Source: Spirulina subsalsa PCC 9445
GTDB lineage: Bacteria; Cyanobacteriota; Cyanobacteriia; Cyanobacteriales; Spirulinaceae
NCBI RefSeq assembly: GCF_000314005.1
Contig: NZ_JH980292.1
Span: forward strand, 922,530-986,529
DNA: 64,000 bases
Direction: 5' to 3'
How positions within the stretch are numbered: position 1 is the first letter of the stretch; every line of letters starts with the position of its first letter. This document shows positions 61,707 through 64,000 of this stretch, in pieces. A program made the position numbers and the translations under genes. Under the pieces are notes generated by a model. It saw only the letters and a list, made by a program, of their open reading frames with translations, searched no databases and had not been told where the DNA came from.

Positions 61707-64000
61707 TTACTGTTTACTGATAAAGGTGAGACGTTCATCCACCACATCAACAAAAATAGTATCACCGGGGTTAAAGTGACCCCGTAGGATTTCTTTAGCA
61801 ATGGCTGTTTCTAAATACCGTTGCACGGCACGCTTAAGGGGACGTGCGCCATAAACCGGATCATACCCAATTTCTACTAAGAAATCTAACGCCGCTTCGG
61901 CCATTTTAAGGGATAGTTTTTGTTCCGCCAGACGATTCTCTAAATGGCTAACGTGCAGCTTGACAATTTCCCGCAATTGACTTTTAACTAAACTGCGGAA
62001 AATAATCATTTCATCAATACGGTTGAGGAATTCTGGGCGGAAACTCTCCCGCATGGCATTCACGACCCGCGATCGCATTTCCTCATATTGACTATCATCT
62101 CCCGCCAAATCTAGAATATATTGCGACCCGATATTACTGGTCATAATGATAATCGTATTGCGGAAGTCCACCGTATGACCTTGGGAGTCTGTCAAGCGCC
62201 CATCATCTAACAATTGCAACATGATATTAAATACATCGGCATGGGCTTTTTCAATCTCATCAAATAAAATCACTGAATAGGGACGACGGCGAATGGCTTC
62301 GGTGAGTTGTCCCCCCTGTTCATACCCTATATAGCCCGGAGGCGCTCCCACTAAGCGGGAAACGGCGTGTTTTTCCATATATTCGGACATATCAATCCGT
62401 ACCATTGCCTCCTCACTGTCAAAGAGACTTAAGGCCAAGGTTTTCGCTAATTCCGTTTTCCCTACCCCAGTCGGACCGAGGAAAATAAAACTGGCAATGG
62501 GACGATTGGGATCTGCAAGTCCGGCACGGGAACGCTGGATGGCATCGGCAACGGCTGTTACAGCTTCATCTTGTCCTACTACTCTCTGATGTAATTCTGC
62601 TTCAAGATGGAGCAGTTTCTCTTTCTCCGATTCCACTAATTTACTAATGGGAATCCCTGTCCATTTAGAAATAATTTCGGCAATGTCGGCCTCGACTACT
62701 TCCTCCCGTAGGAGAGATTTCCCGGTGGTTTGAATATTGGTGAGTTTAATCTCGGTTTCCTTGGCCTGACGTTGTAAGTCGGTTAATTTGCCATAGCGCA
62801 ATTCTGCCGCCCGGTTGAGGTCATAATCCCGTTCGGCTTGTTGAATTTCTAAATTCACCTGATCAATGGTTTCTTTAATGGTGCGGATTTCGTTGATGAC
62901 TTCTTTTTCCGATTGCCACTGGGCATTTAAACGGGATTGTTCTTCCTTGAGGTTGGCTAATTCCCGTTCTAATACTTCTAAACGTTCCAAGGAAATGGGA
63001 TCATTTTCTTTTTGTAAGGATAAGCGTTCCATTTCCAATTGAAGAATTTTGCGGTCTACTTCGTCTAATTCTTCCGGTTTGGAGGTGATTTCCATTTTCA
63101 ATTTAGCGGCCGATTCATCGACTAAATCAATGGCTTTGTCGGGGAGGAAGCGATCGCTAATATACCGATCCGATAACATGGCCGCCGCCACTAGGGCAGT
63201 ATCGGCGATTTTAACCCCGTGATGCACCTCGTAGCGTTCTTTTAAGCCCCGCAAAATGGAGATGGTATCGGCGACATCCGGTTCATCCACTAAAACCTCT
63301 TGAAAACGCCGTTCTAAGGCCGCATCCTTTTCAATATATTTGCGGTATTCATCCAGCGTCGTGGCTCCAATACAGCGCAATTCACCCCGCGCTAACATGG
63401 GTTTGAGCAGGTTTCCGGCATCCATTGCCCCCTGAGTGGCCCCAGCACCTACCACGGTGTGGATTTCATCAATAAACATGATGATTTGTCCTTCTGACTC
63501 TGTAACTTCCTTCAGAACCGCTTTGAGACGTTCCTCAAATTCCCCGCGATATTTAGCCCCAGCGATTAAAGCCCCCATATCCAGGGCAATCACTTTGCGA
63601 TCGCGCAGAGAATCCGGGACATCTCGACTAACAATCCGTTGGGCTAATCCTTCCACAATGGCCGTTTTCCCCACCCCCGGTTCCCCAATCAACACCGGGT
63701 TATTTTTCGTCCGACGGGAGAGAATTTGAATCGTGCGGCGAATCTCTTCATCTCGACCAATGACGGGATCCAATTTACCAGCCCGCGCCAAGGTCGTCAA
63801 TTCCCGGCCATACTTTTCTAGCGCGTCGTATTTGCCTTCTGGATTCTGATCGGTGACGGTTTGACTGCCTCGAATACTCATAATAATCTCTTGTAACTTT
63901 TTGCGCGTTAAGCCAAATTCTTTAAATAAAGCCGCCCCAAAGCGCTCGTCTTGTTCGTAGGCGAGAATTAAATGTTCAATAGAAATAAAATCATCTTTAA
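61707..64000 (-). CDS. clpB: ATP-dependent disaggregase ClpB, 5' end outside window
   Basis: The frame is open from 61707 to the right edge. The first seen residues ([21 protein letters not shown]) belong to the N-terminal Clp domain, so roughly 100 N-terminal residues lie outside. NBD1 has Walker A GEPGVGKT and [11 protein letters not shown]; the M-domain coiled coil is present ([20 protein letters not shown]). NBD2 has [18 protein letters not shown] and the GYIGYEQGG pore loop. ClpB rescues aggregated proteins with DnaK. An internal ATG 63881 would make the short N-domain-less form known in cyanobacteria. The stop codon (TAA, 61707-61709) lies within TAGGGCTTACTG, a sequence like a MITE end. 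Confidence 0.95.
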   Translation of the reverse strand, partial: KDDFISIEHLILAYEQDERFGAALFKEFGLTRKKLQEIIMSIRGSQTVTDQNPEGKYDALEKYGRELTTLARAGKLDPVIGRDEEIRRTIQILSRRTKNNPVLIGEPGVGKTAIVEGLAQRIVSRDVPDSLRDRKVIALDMGALIAGAKYRGEFEERLKAVLKEVTESEGQIIMFIDEIHTVVGAGATQGAMDAGNLLKPMLARGELRCIGATTLDEYRKYIEKDAALERRFQEVLVDEPDVADTISILRGLKERYEVHHGVKIADTALVAAAMLSDRYISDRFLPDKAIDLVDESAAKLKMEITSKPEELDEVDRKILQLEMERLSLQKENDPISLERLEVLERELANLKEEQSRLNAQWQSEKEVINEIRTIKETIDQVNLEIQQAERDYDLNRAAELRYGKLTDLQRQAKETEIKLTNIQTTGKSLLREEVVEADIAEIISKWTGIPISKLVESEKEKLLHLEAELHQRVVGQDEAVTAVADAIQRSRAGLADPNRPIASFIFLGPTGVGKTELAKTLALSLFDSEEAMVRIDMSEYMEKHAVSRLVGAPPGYIGYEQGGQLTEAIRRRPYSVILFDEIEKAHADVFNIMLQLLDDGRLTDSQGHTVDFRNTIIIMTSNIGSQYILDLAGDDSQYEEMRSRVVNAMRESFRPEFLNRIDEMIIFRSLVKSQLREIVKLHVSHLENRLAEQKLSLKMAEAALDFLVEIGYDPVYGARPLKRAVQRYLETAIAKEILRGHFNPGDTIFVDVVDERLTFISKQ

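Overview
The window comes from a cyanobacterium. HIP1-type GCGATCGC/GCGATCGCC octamers recur throughout, and the gene content is cyanobacterial: a lipid A operon behind an Omp85 gene, crtE, DUF2854, an HpsJ-like protein, a cyanoexosortase, an RppA/RppB two-component pair and a CsaB-type pyruvyl transferase. HpsJ and the contractile-injection baseplate genes fit a filamentous, surface-gliding type, but the species cannot be fixed from this sequence.

Layout. 1-1.6 kb: two baseplate genes of a contractile injection system, cut by the window edge. 1.8-6.5 kb: DUF29, a low-complexity membrane protein, DUF2854, a decayed IS200/IS605 element, a zinc-ribbon membrane protein and a REC-histidine kinase hybrid. 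7-12.5 kb: a pseudokinase-kinase-sensor protein followed by a CHAT (caspase-like)-TPR protein. 12.6-15.4 kb: a divergent dndC/dndB pair without dndD/E. 15.6-22.2 kb: DUF389, hisF, tRNA-Ala(GGC), a chemoreceptor and an unusual Tat/lipoprotein substrate-binding protein. 22.6-29.5 kb: purC, then the outer-membrane block Omp85-lpxC-fabZ-lpxA-lpxB. 29.7-36.9 kb: an RND metal-type pump with a minimal adaptor, divergent from rppA-rppB, followed by a membrane acyltransferase-like gene. 37.4-41.8 kb: a two-gene NB-ARC ATPase/TPR unit. 42-50.9 kb: housekeeping genes (isoaspartyl peptidase, era, malQ, transaldolase, dps, photolyase, AI-2E-type exporter, csaB). 51-59 kb: small response regulator, REC-GAF-GGDEF cyclase, PAP2-like protein, crtE, hpsJ-like gene and a dedicated exosortase with its probable substrate. 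59.6-64 kb: S9 peptidase and a 5'-truncated clpB.

The intergenic regions are rich in repeats. The clearest family is a 146-298 bp element with terminal inverted repeats GGG(TC/CT)TGCTGAATAA. Three copies are flanked by the 6-bp direct repeat TATTTA, and two of these stand in tandem and share one copy of it. Ends of this family coincide with the stop codons of lpxB and dndC and possibly clpB. A second family derives from an IS200/IS605 element: one copy keeps a tnpB tail and another is an internally deleted derivative.

The best candidates for an undescribed system are the kinase/CHAT pair (7064-12511), the NB-ARC/TPR pair (40465-41790 and 37382-40462), and the orphan dndB/dndC pair. All three resemble parts of defence or programmed-response modules. 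That is inference from domain content; nothing in the window proves function.
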